A stretch of DNA of 64,000 nt from Eudromia elegans (lineage: Eukaryota; Chordata; Aves; Tinamiformes; Tinamidae), in the NCBI GenBank assembly GCA_003342815.1, contig PTEX01000235.1, positions 62,001-126,000 of the forward strand, written 5' to 3'. Positions 1 to 12,510 of this stretch are shown here, piece after piece. Every line of letters starts with the position of its first letter. Position 1 is the first letter of the stretch. Both the position numbers and the translations under genes were made by a program. Under the pieces are notes generated by a model. That model was not told the origin of the DNA, did not search any database, and worked only from the letters and a program-made list of their open reading frames with translations.

Positions 1-2857
1 ACTTTGTAAACTTTTTATGGAGAAACCTGAAGGAGTTTCTTAGTTCTACAGGTGATGTTATTTCAGTTAAAATCTTATTTTCTGTAAATGTGTACTGCAG
101 TCCCACAAGTTGAGAATTAGTTGTATGAAATGCATTGTAGTTCTTACATTGGTTTTATCATTTACCTCTCTTCTGTTTCAAACTATACTGCTAAATGCAG
201 TTAAAGCAGTTTGTTCACAGCACAAGATCACTTTTGAAACCAAATCCTGGTCTTCTTTCATGAACAGTCCACTTTATGGGATACATAGATCTTGCTCTCA
301 ACAAAATGTCATCTTAAAGTAAATACACTGTTGAAATTAATGAACCCCTCTTGAAAAATGAATCCCAAGTCAGATATTGGTACCTCAGAACATTCCATAT
401 GAAATCATGTACTCAGTCCATGGAACTTTTTATTTTAATATCTGGACGGGTCACTGCAATGTAACAAGGGCAGATGTGTAATATACTGGAGAGATATTCT
501 ATTGAAGTATAACAGCTTCTTGATTTTCTGCCCAGTGCATTAACTTAATCTTTTCCTTGATTACTGTAGTTATTAAAACTAAACCAAACCAAGCGTACCC
601 ATAATCAAGAGAGACTAATATTGCAAAACCTGGATTGGGCTAGCTCTCTTTTGAAACATTTCTGTGAGTGATGACTATCTAATTCCCACGGGGAAAGTTA
701 AGTCATTCTGATGCTGGATGAAGTGATTCTATTGTTTTATCTGCCTGCAGATCTAGATGGATGATAGAAATAATGAAAAGCAGAGCTTATTGCTTCTGAA
801 CTTCAATAATAATTAGTCCAAATAATTATTTTAATTTGACCTGTTGCAGGGAGGTGATGTCTCTTGGCATCTGCTGACTATAACACACATGATAGAAGAC
901 TTCACCTAGATTTCACATATAATTATCACCCTCAACAACCAAAGGCACTCTTTCAGATTTAGTGAGTTTTATTCCATGGGGTGGTCTCCTCAGCAGAGAG
1001 CAGGGGTACGTTGTTAGGACAACGTCAGGACTGTGCGAGACCTCTTGTCTGCACATGTTCTTGGAGCAAAGAACATATTGTTCCTGAAGATTAATGAAAA
1101 ACCTACAGTCATAAAAATAGTTAAGTTCTTCCCCCTCCTTGTTGAGACGCTGCGAGCAATGGGAGGATACCTGGGGGAAGGCAGGTGGACCAGCACATCC
1201 TAGTGACTCCTAATCCAGCTCTGCACCACCTGCCCCAGCACGCAGCAGCAGTGGAGGCCTCTTGCACTGACCCTGTGCAGATTTATCACTGCCCGAATCT
1301 CCTCCTGGGGCCGGACAGAGGAAGAGAGTCCTTTGCACACATACCACACCAATGCAGGCTAAATGAGGTTGGTTGAGTAGGTAGAACGTCATTCCAAAAA
1401 CATTTTTCCCCTCAAGGTTCCCTTCTGATAGTCATTTTTATGTGTTGCTTTATAGTATTGGAATGAGGCGAGATCATGGTGGGAAAGAGTGGCGTTTGTA
1501 CGTCATATTAATAAAAATGTTCCGAGACAAAACAGCTCTGGCTGTGTCTGGTGTTTCTCATATATCTTATGTATTTGTTCGTATATGGTCTAGGCTTAGG
1601 AATATTCTGGATTTCTTTCTCCAAACATGAAGAATAATAAGATCATGAAAGAGACATTTATTTTTTATTATTACCTTCTCTTCATATAACTAGAAGAATG
1701 GTCCAAAAATTGCTATATACCTTCAACCTTAGGCAGAACACTGTTAGGCTGGATAGGAGGCAGAAAGATCTGTTCCTCTGTGTAGGTATTGGAGAAATCA
1801 TGATATTACAAGCCATTTGAATTTATACAGAATTTTCCCTAATTTCATTATTGGTCATGATAAAAACAAGCGCTTTAGATAAGCACAGCCATTTAAATTG
1901 ATTTATTCAGGGTTGCATTTCATGTAGTCTGAATATAATTTAAATCAAGTAAATGGAACATTTCCGAAATGAGAGACAGAAGCTATCTTCCTTGAAAGCA
2001 AAGAATTGCACACATTTACTGACTGGTAAAAAAATAGTGCCTTTTGTACAACAGGCTCAGATCAATCAGTGGCAGCTTCAGAAAGGAGCTCACCACGCAA
2101 AGACTCCCTGCATTTTTTCTAAACACCCTTGACTGTGAATGAACTGGTATATATAAATCTTTGCTCCAGTGAAGTTCCTGTAAGTGCTTACTGCTTGTAA
2201 TTTGGTACATGCTGAGTTCTGACGCTGAATCAACTGCTGCTGAGCAACTTTTGTACAGACCAGCCCCAGAAATACAATGTTGTCTGTTTTATAGCTTCCT
2301 GATATGCATGGTAACTTGCATATAAAACATTTATGATCATCAGATCTGGGGTACAATCTGGTACTTAGTGGATTAAGTTTTCTACTGGTTTAACGCTGCT
2401 GCTTCTTTGTGCTCTGTAGCCAATTTTGAGTGTGAACTTAGTCAAACTTCTACCCATGCATGCACATCATGCAATTGCGTTCTTCCCACCCAAGCTGACA
2501 AGTCTTGCTGGCCAACCTGCAGTCATGCGGTGCTGCGTTTAAGCAAAAAAACTGCTTATTGGCTGCAAGTACAGAGCTACCTCTCCCAGGCCCCAGTGAC
2601 CTGTCCAGGCATCCCCATGCAGTGCTCCCAACGTATCAGACCATCTTTCTCTGTCCCAGCTAAGCAGACATGCCCTCCCCTTTGGCTTTGCATGTCAACT
2701 GTTTTGCAATTTGTCTCTAGTTCCATGCAGGGTAATGTTTGAATGATAGATGCAATGACACAGCAGCATTCTCAAAGACCCTGACCTGCACGGTTGATTC
2801 AAGGATAGCAACAAATTTTGCTAACTTCAAATGTCAGTTTAACAGAATTTAATAATT
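1..2857. other. Intergenic, nothing recognised
   Basis: AT-rich unique-looking sequence with only short chance frames. No repeat family, RNA gene or exon was recognised. Confidence 0.6.
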
Positions 2858-3760
2858 ATAGAATCATAGAATCCTTAAGGTTGGAAGGGACCTCCAGAGA
2901 TTATCTAGTCCAACCCCCCTGCACACGCAGGGTCTCCTAGAGCATGTGGCACAGAGTGGCATCCAAGTGGGTTTGGAATATCTCCAGAGAGGGAGACTCC
3001 ACAACTTCTCCGGGCAGCCTGTTCCAGGGCTCCGTCACTCTTACTGGCAGGAAATTTTTCCTTAAGTTCTTGTGGAACTTTTGATGCTTCAGTTTGTGGT
3101 CGTTTCCTCTAGTCCTATTGGTGGCCACCACAGAAAAGAGGCCAGCACCATCCTTCTCACTCCGTACCTTGAGATACTTACAGACACTGATCAGGTCCCC
3201 TCTCAGTCTTCTCTTCTGCAGGCTGAAGAGGCCCAGCTCTCTCAGCCTTTCCTCATAGGGCAGATGTTCCAGACCCCTAATCATCTTTGTGGCCCTGCGC
3301 TGGACTCTCTCCAGCAGCTCCACGTCCCTCCTGCACTGGGGAGCCCAGAACTGCACACAGTACTCGAGGTGCGGCCTCACCAGGGCTGAGTAGAGAGGCA
3401 GAATCACCTCCCTCAACCTGCTGGAGACGCTCTGCTTAATGCACCCCAAGATCCCATTGGCCTTCTTGGCCACGAGGGCACACTGCTGCCTCATGGTCAA
3501 CTTGTCGTCCACCATGACGCCCAGGTCCCTCTCTGCGGGGCTGCTCTCCAGGAGGTCGGTCCCCAGCCTGTAGGGGTTAGGGCATGTCTAGGGTTATTCC
3601 TCCCCAGGTGCAGGACCCTGCACTTGCCCTTGTTGAACTTCATACGATTTCTCTCTGCTCAGTTGTTCAGTCTGTCTAGGTCCCTCTGGATGGCAGCGCA
3701 GCCTTCAGGGCTATCAGCTACTTCTCCCAGTTTGGAATCATCATCTGTGCCAGTTATTAG
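2858..3760 (-). mobile_element. CR1 LINE fragment, 5'-truncated (element 1)
   Basis: On the minus strand this is the 3' part of a CR1 non-LTR retrotransposon. The + strand starts with ATAGAATCATAGAATCC followed by GGTTGGAAGGGACCTCC, the reverse complement of the CR1 3' end. The element extends upstream into reverse transcriptase sequence just after the catalytic DD box, where CR1 similarity stops. 5' truncation is normal for CR1. Its terminal sequence (CCCCCCTGCACACGCAGGG, GCATGTGGCACAG) matches element 3, so both probably belong to one subfamily. Confidence 0.95.
2937..3515 (-). pseudogene. CR1 ORF2 fragment: C-terminal reverse transcriptase region
   Basis: An uninterrupted 192-codon frame. 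It contains the CR1-typical region after the palm ([20 protein letters not shown]), then [13 protein letters not shown], then the arginine-rich [19 protein letters not shown] segment and the C-terminus ending ATLCHML. The catalytic palm motifs and the endonuclease are absent, so it cannot encode a working enzyme. The long open frame is a remnant of a fairly young insertion, not a host gene. Confidence 0.9.
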
Positions 3761-4254
3761 CCTTCCCTCATCCCTACTGGCTTGTTATACTACCCTTTTT
3801 TTTTTTTTCTTACACTTTTTGCCGTTTGTATCAATGCTGATTCATGAGAGATCCATTTTTCTTCAAGTTCCATTATTTTCTCATGAAGTTTGAGAATCTG
3901 TCCAGTTCCTTGCCTGTGTATACCTTAATCATCCCAAGAGGTTACCAAGCATTGGTTAATTCTCAATTGAATAATGATCAATTGGATCAATTGCTCACTC
4001 TCTTGCAGAGGGTAATAAATCAGTTTTCTAAATTGCTGGAGAAATGGGCTATATTTATTCTGCAACACAAGTCATGTAGTGTAACATGGCAAATACGTGT
4101 TCAAAATTCTTTGCTTTCTAAACACCATTCAGAGCCCATCCTTATAACAAGCTGTTAGGCATGGGAGTCAACCTTTCTGGCCTCACTAAATTTCTCTTCT
4201 TTTTCTCTTCCTTTTCCCAAAATTTACTATGAAACTGTGAAGCATTAAGAGGGT

Positions 4255-4258
<4 letters not shown>

Positions 4259-4285
<27 letters not shown>
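4259..4285. repeat. (TG)n microsatellite
   Basis: An uninterrupted run of about 13 TG dinucleotides. Confidence 0.95.
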
Positions 4286-5040
4286 AGCGGTTATTAACTT
4301 TCCCTGCAGAGCACCTTTGATAACATTCTCAGATAATACATCTGCTATCTATATCTAAGAGCTTGTCTTTTAAGAGAAAAAGCAAATGAAAAGCTCTATT
4401 CCTTTGCTACTGACAGTCTTAGGAATCAATATAATGTCTGTACCTGCCTCATCTTCAGGTATCTTCCATCAATGGTCTGCAAATTGGCTTATGGTAATAG
4501 GTTACTGTTTCATTTGTCTTTTTTATTATATATTATTGTTATTATTTTAAAATATATTTTTTTTTGACAGGGTCACTTAGTCTTTAATGTTTATGGAAAC
4601 AAATGTTTGTTGTCTGACTCACTGCATTGGCAATTACCAGCCTTTCTACTTTTGGGATAGACTCTGTGTCCTGATAGCTGGCTGAGGTGGTGGATATACA
4701 TTGGTTAATATCCACATCTGCAAGACCAGATGCATTGATTAAAATGCCACACATAATCAACGTGCAGGTCAGTTTCTGGTCTGTTCCACATATTGACATT
4801 ACTTTTTGATCTCCATTTATTCAGCGGAAAGGGCTATTTCAACTCTCCTTGTTTACGTAAGGAAGTTTTCCTTGCAGTGCCTGGGTTCGCTTGTGGCAAC
4901 CTGGATGGATATTCATCAGAGATTCATTTCCCAAGACCCTTGTTTAGGACCATAACTTAAGTCACCTGAGCTACTGACCCAAGAGGAGAAACTAATAACA
5001 GTTCTTTTAAAAATGACATGCTTTTCTACCCTTAGTTAGA

Positions 5041-5090
5041 AAACTAGGAAATGACAAATTTCCTAGTTTCCTCAAAACTAGGAAATGACA
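5041..5090. repeat. Inverted repeat plus direct copy of one arm
   Basis: AAACTAGGAAAT (5041-5052) and ATTTCCTAGTTT (5058-5069) form a perfect 12-bp stem with a 5-base loop. The left arm and its following GACA then recur at 5075-5090. It looks like a template-switching or palindrome-mediated rearrangement. Confidence 0.85.
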
Positions 5091-6048
5091 GAATGAGTTA
5101 TAAGAAACAGTAAAAAGAAATACAAACGTGTAATTACTACCATTCAATCTAGCTGGGTTGTGAACACCTTCCAGGTGTGTTTGCATCTAGGCTGAGGAGA
5201 GAAATTCACACAGTCCGTGTCCTGCAAACAGCTCATTTCTCACAGATTTGATTCTTTTAGAGCTGGCTTTGGCATTTCTGAAAAATCTCAGACTAGACTG
5301 CTATTACTGACATATTGTGACATTGAAGTAGTCTTCTTTGTTGTGAAGAGTCGTCATTCAAATGTAAATGTGGCCATGCAAGTCCTGGTGTTTAGTGGTA
5401 AAGTCCTAGATAAGAGCTAAAACATCATCAAAGCTACCAGAAAGGTCATACAGCATTTAGCTTAGGATCTTCTAATCTACAAATAATATGGGAAGACAGA
5501 CAGATTGGTGTTAGCTAAATGGTTACCTACTTAGATTAAATGAAAAGAAATATCCTTGATGTCTTTATTTATCTGCCAGGCTTTCCTTAATTGGCCCTTG
5601 GATTCATCTGAGAGATAAACAGAGACACATGCAGAATGATCTTCTAACGGTAATTTCCGTAGGAATCAATGTTAAAAACAGCAGCAGTGCCAAGAAATGT
5701 ACCTTATGTTCTAGATGAAACCAACAGATAATCTTTAATTCTTTCTCTGGAGGGGGATCTGAGACATCTTTTCTGATGTTGTCATTTTCCCAGAAACTCC
5801 CACCCAAGAGCAATCCTGCCAGGCACCTCCTGCAAGGGGCTGGAATGCTCGGTGATCCTGGGGCAGGGTGCACGTCTGGCAGGGCCCGTTTCTGAACCAG
5901 GCTACTAGAAACAATCACGTTAATTTAATTCAAGTTAGCTCAAGTCAACAGAGTATCCCGGGGAAGTGATAGCAGTAGACTATTCCTCTGTGGGTTTCAG
6001 GGGCCTCTAGAAGCTCACAGAATTCACAGCAATTTGACTCTTTGAGGT

Positions 6049-6093
6049 ATTTATTTATTTGTTTGTTTGTTTGTTTGTTTGTTTGTTTATTTA
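6049..6093. repeat. Compound (TTTA)n/(TTTG)n microsatellite
   Basis: Two to three ATTT units pass into about eight GTTT units and back to TTTA. Confidence 0.9.
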
Positions 6094-6970
6094 AGTTTTG
6101 ATTTATTGCAATTCCTGAATTCACTATTATAAGACATCCATACCATGGTTAGTGTACAATCTGATGCAAATACCATGCATGTATCATTTTTGACTGGGCA
6201 TCTGAGAGAAAAGTCTTTAGACTTTTAGGAAAGAAAATGGTTATATAGTAATAAATTACATTGAAATTTATTAGTAATTTCATAACAAACTTCATTAACC
6301 TTCCTGACAGTGCTTATCTGTGTCTTTAGCTGTTATCAACATTATATCCAATGGGCTGCATATATACTTCTTTCAGGCAGAATTGTCTTATTTCAACCAG
6401 GCAAGATAGGGGTTAAAATATCTTTTTGTGGATTAAAAAACCTACAGCCACAGCTGCTTCCCGCAGATATCCTATTGTCAAGGTAACACCTGAGTTATTG
6501 GATCATCTATACAGGTCTCTAAGCACGACTTTTGACTTGATCAAGATTTCTGACTTGATTTGTAATAAGACATGTCTGGAGAAGGAAAAAGATGATGATT
6601 GTTATGATAAATTTTTATTAGCTTTAGATTACACTGAAACTTGCTTATTAATTTAATTTACAAAACAGCTGAATATTAGGAACAGCTGAAAACCAGTGCA
6701 GCTAGGACAGAACTAGGGTGGCCATTTCAGACACACAGGGCACCATGAGAGGAAGTGCATATCTTTTGAGCTGTGAGTGAAGGCAAAAACATATCACAAG
6801 CCATTTTGTAGCATGAAAGAAGGCAGGTTCACTGTATAGACCTATTCTGCAACATGACAAACTTTTAAAACAGGGACAGAAAATCTGAATTTGATGTACA
6901 GGGCACTGGGGAGCTGGTAAAGCTCCCTAAAGAGGGAGTGTGGGGGTGAGTTTGGTTCTGTGTAATAATG

Positions 6971-6988
6971 AAAAAAAAAAAAAAAAAA
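6971..6988. repeat. Poly(A) run
   Basis: Eighteen consecutive A. No retrocopy was recognised upstream of it. Confidence 0.9.
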
Positions 6989-9900
6989 GACCGTTCAATA
7001 TTAGCCTGTGGAAAAAAAATCGCTTTAATTAGACTCTAACAGCTAGATAAACAAATTTTCAGCTTAATCAAAGACCTGAAGGCATGAGCTTTTCTCATTT
7101 CAGAGGAGATTTTTATGATAATATCAGCTGGGTTCTAATAATGCACGTGCTAGTTTTGACAGTGTAGTCCATTACTGCAAGACACAAGTCACTTCTGTTT
7201 TTATATATGTATAAATATATGTATATATATTTAACTCGACTATATGGTTTAGTGGTGAGATACTACGATTTTACCTTAATTATCCACAGGAAAGCTATGT
7301 ATGTTTTAGCTGGCTACAGAGCTTCCAAATGGCTAGGTACCCCTTCCATTCTGTGGCACAGCTGTAGATCTCCGTATGGGGAAGCCCAAACTCCCAAAAC
7401 ATCCCCCCTTCAGATCTATTTGGTGCTTATATCGGGGTAAAGATGCAAAAGAGGGGAGATCAAAAGCTCTAATGAGATGCAGTGCTGATGCGTAAAGATA
7501 TTCCATCTGATATTCTCTATTTTTTTCCCATTTTGAAAGCTGCTGTTTGTGTGAAAGATTATGGCTTTGCATTTACACAGTGGAAATGGCTTTTCCATAA
7601 AAGCAAAAAGCAAACAAGGATTGCTCAGGTGAGCTGCATGTCTTCACAACAGAGCTGTGAGTCAGTGAAGTAGGGGAAAAAAAAGCAGTGAATGAGAAGA
7701 TCCAGAAAGCTAGCAGAGCCCTTCACTCCTCAGAAACAGGGTGGAAAGATGGAGAAGGTTTCTCAAAGTGTTGCAGGACTGTCTTTCAGAGTGCAGAAGA
7801 ATTCTTGCATCTCTACAATGTGCTGATGGAAATAAGTCTTGAGATTTTTTAATTCATTCAGAAACTGCCATAAGAGTCACCTCTGCCTTTCCACCTAACA
7901 TCTCCCTGCCCTTTGATGTTCTGCAGAGCTCTTGGTAACTGGAGACACAGAGACCAGGCAGGAGAAACCAAAATCTAAGAATGTAATTGTTAAAGCTTCG
8001 CATTTAGAAGGATCCAGAAAAATTTCTGATGCAAAATGCTAGAGAATTAATACAGATTAATTCAGTTACTATTGCACAAATTTTCCAGATTTACTAGTGC
8101 TACGTAGAGCATGCAGTATATGCACTGCAGAACTCTATCAACCTACCACATCCAGCTCCATACACAATACTGTTTCTCAAGGCTATTCTTTGTGAGATCC
8201 TAGTTCCTTCTTAGATTAATTTATTATACAATTCAAAGTAAAATGTTCCTGACTGATGATGCTTCTGGTCTCTTTCTACCACATGAACATGCACAGGGCA
8301 GCATTTTATGCCTTCTGTATCTGAGAGGATCCAAATCAATTCTGTTTCTGAGATCAGAAATAGGTACAAAATGATTTGCTCAGGATAAAGGGACTCTGTC
8401 TTCCTCTTTCCATACAACACCTGGCACAAGGTCCCTTCATATCTGAGGCAGTGTCTTGATATTCAGTGTAAGATCCTAATAGGAAGCAAGAGAGTCCTTT
8501 TGATTTTACACAAGTGTCAATGGCATGATTAGATTCTACTGCTATGAATCAACCTAGGATGGAAACTCAGGCTGAGCTTGTGGGTAGTCTTTAGTAGGAA
8601 GTTTGTCTTCAAGACGACTGGTGTTCTTAGGAAGATGTGGGGCTATCTGACCCCCGAGTTTCACTTGTGGTGATGTATTTCATTCCTCTTGTAATTAACT
8701 TGGCTTTAACTAGAGATGGAGAGAGCAGGAGAGCTCAGAAGACAGTTTCAATTTCCAGTTTAGTACAAATAGATGATAAGAACCAAATGAGAGTGGTTTT
8801 ATGGAGACAGGAGCGGCAGAGAGCTACTAGGCATGGCCAGTGCTTGTGCAAAGAAAGTAGAAACTGGGAAACAATTCTGCAGGTAAGGGACAGTCCTACA
8901 CTTTATGAGTTAAGATTTTTTTTTCTTTTTTCTTTCGGGGGAAAGCAACAGCTTTTATCTCAGAAACTGCTAGAACAGGGGCACGGGGGCAGATACTCTG
9001 CAATCCCCAAATACTCATTGATATGTCATAGCCACAAGCCTGTGGTTTATATTCATTGGCAAGCCTGGGATATGGGCAGAGATTTTCTCAAGGTTAGATT
9101 TGTGGGCATCAAAGTATGTTTCCGTGTTGTAAAATTTATTCTGTAACAAGGGGCTGGTCTGTTCCCCACAGAACATATCTTGTTTATCAGACCACACACC
9201 CACAAACATTTTAATAGGTCAAGAGCTCCCCCTCCTCCTCTGTTCTTCTTTCTCCTCTCATCTGTTCCACCTTGAGAATTCATGGAAAAAATGTTCTATT
9301 CCAGTTTAACAGTTTTTAAGATTATGTTTAATGTGGCAACCATGATTACATCCAAACATCAAATATCTTGCAGTGGCTCTAGTGGGTAAGTGCAATAGAA
9401 AAAAAATGTGACTCAGGCAGAAAAGAATGTTTCATCTAACTGAAGTTAAGACAGGCATCTAGTGGATCATGAGCTCTACTCTAAATAGTTGAAAGCAAAT
9501 CAAGAAAGTAATGTTGCTCTCACTTGTCCGAGCTTTCTGGAGTCAGAAGGGTTTGGAAATACCAGTGTTTATAGTGACTTCTGTTTATAAAAATTATTGC
9601 TCTAAAATATTTTGCTTCTTGACTTGAACTTGAAACCATGAGTGTTTAAGGATGCAGCTCCAGAGAAAACAAGTGCTAGGAAGAACTGCTTTATAAAAAA
9701 GAACTTCACTGAGAATATTCATGATGGACTACATCAAGTCAGTTAAAATCAGGTTTAAATTACTACAGAGACTGCGCAAGATCCATAATATATTTGTTAG
9801 AAACTCAAAGCAACATTTCAGTGTTACATTTTTCCAAAAAAATATTAAAATATAAGAGAAGAATCATCATATGGAATAAATCTCATCCAAATTTCAGATA

Positions 9901-10340
9901 AGATGTAAGAAAAAAAAAAGTTTCTTTCTGTGTGTAGGCTCAGACCTGAGCACAGAGAAGAACTCAAGGCAGAGTCCTCTAGTTAAATTTTTATTACTAG
10001 TGAAGAAAAGTATATAATATACATATCTGTCAAGGAAATGTATTTGGCTTCCTTGCTTTGAGTAGGGTAGGACTAACCTAATTTTCAATACTTGAACAAG
10101 TAGCTACTTTCTAGCTGCTAATGTGAAAAGTGTATTGCTTTCACTGCCTGCTATCCCTGTTTTTTTTTTTTCTCAAGTCATCTTTATTTTTGGCACACAA
10201 ATTGCAATGAAAATTCTAACTTCCATGTAAACAAATCTAAATCTGAGGACCCCAGAGTGTAGAGCTCTTGCCTCCTCCTGATTCTCTTCTCTGAATGATC
10301 CATTATTGTATAACATATATGTGCCCTTCTCTAATCATTC

Positions 10341-10505
10341 TTCTTATGTTGATAATAGTAATAACATTAGTAATAGCAGTAATAAAATAGTAATACTAAT
10401 AATAATTGATAATAATTTTATTATATTGTATTATTATATTATTGTTATTTTGTTTCATTATTATAAATAATAATAATCATATTAATTAAATAACTAACAA
10501 TAGGA
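10341..10505. repeat. Degenerate (TAA)n/(TTA)n AT-rich tract
   Basis: About 165 bases built almost wholly of TAA, AAT and ATT units with interruptions; low-complexity microsatellite-like DNA. Confidence 0.85.
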
Positions 10506-10509
10506 TAGG

Positions 10510-11165
10510 AAAAACCCTGACTGCCCTTGAATCCCTGCTGTCCTTCTCCTCCACCCTTGAATCTCTGCTGTCCTTCTCCTCCACCCTTCCCGCACTCCAT
10601 GTCACTCTCTTTCCTCCAGCTCGCTCTCAGGCTGTGGGCTTTGCCTCGTGCCTTGCTTCTGGCACGCAGCCACTGCGCACCCATCGCCAGCACCATGGCT
10701 GGAGCGGGACCCCTCTTTTCCAGGGACAGCTGGTGCAAGAGCTGGTGCAGATGGGAGAGAGGGCAACTGTGCCCCTCACGAGCTGGGGGCTGTGCCCAGC
10801 TCCATATGTGTTGCAGCAGACATTCGTCTCTGCAGCCGGGGAAGCTTGGCCAGCACAGCTTTGATGGACTGGGCTACCATGGTGAGTGCCTTCCTTGGCG
10901 AGCATGTCCCCGCACTGGCAAGGAGGGTCCCTCTGGAGCCACCCCGCTCATGTCTGATGCCCCGTCAACCCTGGCATCCCCTGCTGCCCGATGCCCTCCT
11001 GGAGTCACCACACTCCTCTCCATGGCTAGCGAGGGCTTTTCTGCACGCTGGTGGGATGCAGCAGGAGGCACAAGGTCTACAAGGACACTGCTTGTGTGAG
11101 TATGACAGAGCAGTCTGCCCTGGTGAGGGGCCGCTTTTCCTGAAATATCTTGACTCCTGAACCAT
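10510..11165. other. GC-rich unclassified block with overlapping open frames
   Basis: About 650 bases distinctly richer in G+C than either flank. The left flank is a degenerate TAA/TTA tract (10340-10500). Open frames occur on both strands, including + strand 10527-11099 (190 codons) and 10648-11160 (170 codons) and minus strand 10905-10627. None resembles a protein I know, and several overlapping frames on both strands are what GC-rich DNA gives by chance. A minus-strand retrocopy with an A-rich tail decayed to TAA repeats is one possibility; a lineage-specific repeat is another. Confidence 0.35.
10525..10584 (+). repeat. 30-bp tandem duplication (2 copies)
   Basis: CCTTGAATCCCTGCTGTCCT and the ten bases after it (10525-10554) are repeated at 10555-10584 with one mismatch. 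They lie at the left edge of the GC-rich block 10510-11165. Confidence 0.9.
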
Positions 11166-12408
11166 GCTAGGAAGTCTTCAAATCACATTCGTGCCAGGCA
11201 CCTCTAACAATTTATTAGCATAATAAATGGTCTTGGTGCCATGAACATTCCTCAGCACACTCTTAATTTACTAGTACTGCCACAGCCCTGGAAGCTACTC
11301 TTTGCTCACTGTGCCATTACTCGTGCTGAAGAAGGGGAAGAGTTTCTTATTTCATGGGCTGCCTGACACAACGAGCTGGTGCCTGGCCCATCACCTCCCC
11401 TGCTATCGTTGCTGGGCCTGGGGCTGATGGAAAGAGGCCAGAGCATCCAAGCTCACATTATTTCTGGGCTGTCTCCTTGCAAATGGCCTCCTCATGGTGA
11501 GGGTATTTCTGACAGTTCTCACTTTATCCTGCATGGAGTCAAGTTCATTTGCTTTGGATAAATTTAAGCGCTGCATCATAGTCTCCCACCTGACTTCTGC
11601 GTAGCTTGAGAGCAAGGGGTGTAAGACAAACCCACAGGGACATGTTGGAGGAGTTCATAACACTGGGTGAGCTCACCAGTGCACTTCTATCCACCCTGCC
11701 TGAACAGAGGGTCCCTCAGAGAAGTTCTTTCTTGAACTGCCTTGGGTTTTGATGCAGAGAGAGTTATTCAATGCCCCAAAATGAAGACTGAGACCAACCT
11801 AACAATGCTGCAATGTTGGTAATTGAGGTTTTGTGCTCTTAAATCAAAGTGTGGGAACATTCATGCGTATGCCACAGCAATTTAGTGCAAATGTGCATAC
11901 AGAGTGTAGCTGGTTATTTAGAGATGGCAGCTGTGTTTGGTGCTTGTCCTGCAGGAAGTCAAAGATGCTCTAACTTCCCTGGGTGGCTTGCAGACATTGA
12001 CCATGGCATTGCCTACCTCCCAGAGGCATAAGCTATGCGTTCGGCTCAGGGTGTCTAGAACATGGAAAATTGAATAGTGCGGATAACGCATAGGTGTCAA
12101 GCATGGGGACGTGGGATGAGGGCAGGACTTTCCCCACCGATGGCCTTTCAGCTGGACACCCCAGCAGCCTGAGCTCCCGAGCCAAGCCAGGAGCCTGCTC
12201 TGTAGGGCAGAGCCATGCCAGTCTTATCCATTTATCTCTGTAGAAAGCTGGCTGTTGCACTGTGCTCACTAGTGAGGTGAATTGCCTGCTTTTAGATGGT
12301 ATTCCCTGAGGAGTTGTTTTCCCAGGCTGAAGGATGTAGAGTTGGTAGAATCAGGAGAGAAGCAAGACAGAATTACCAGGGGACTTGCACTGCTCTTTCT
12401 TAAGCACC

Positions 12409-12510
12409 CTGCTGGGGCAAATGCTACTGTTTGCTTCTGTCTTGGTAATTCATTCTTGAAGCTTGATGGCACTTTGTTAAGCAATGTGGGAGGCCAAGGG
12501 AATTATAGAC
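12409..12510 (+). repeat. Unclassified repeat, copy A
   Basis: About 100 bases clearly related to 13863-13973 in the same orientation. The shared core is CTTGGTAATT-ATTC-TGAAGCTTGATGGC, then TTAAGCA, GGGAG-CCAA and GGAATTA-AGAC. Identity is roughly 75-80% by eye. The family was not recognised. It could be an ancient LTR or DNA-transposon end, or a local duplication. Confidence 0.75.

Larger units (their letters stand above)
3761..10340. other. Intergenic, microsatellites only
   Basis: Unique-looking AT-rich DNA holding the TG, TTTG and poly(A) runs and the 5041 inverted repeat. The longest frame (8637-9146, 169 codons) is not supported as a gene. Confidence 0.6.

Noticed and set aside
8637..9146. 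A 169-codon frame with a segment (ISSLVQIDDKNQM) reminiscent of nicotinic receptor subunits (LSQLIDVDEKNQM)
   Set aside because: The likeness covers only about a dozen residues. The flanks, Cys-loop and transmembrane segments are absent, and no splice donor sits where the nicotinic exon should end. Most likely chance; a BLASTX would settle it.
10527..11160. Two overlapping + strand frames of 190 and 170 codons as possible genes
   Set aside because: Neither has recognisable homology, both overlap frames on the opposite strand, and the GC-rich composition explains the lack of stops.
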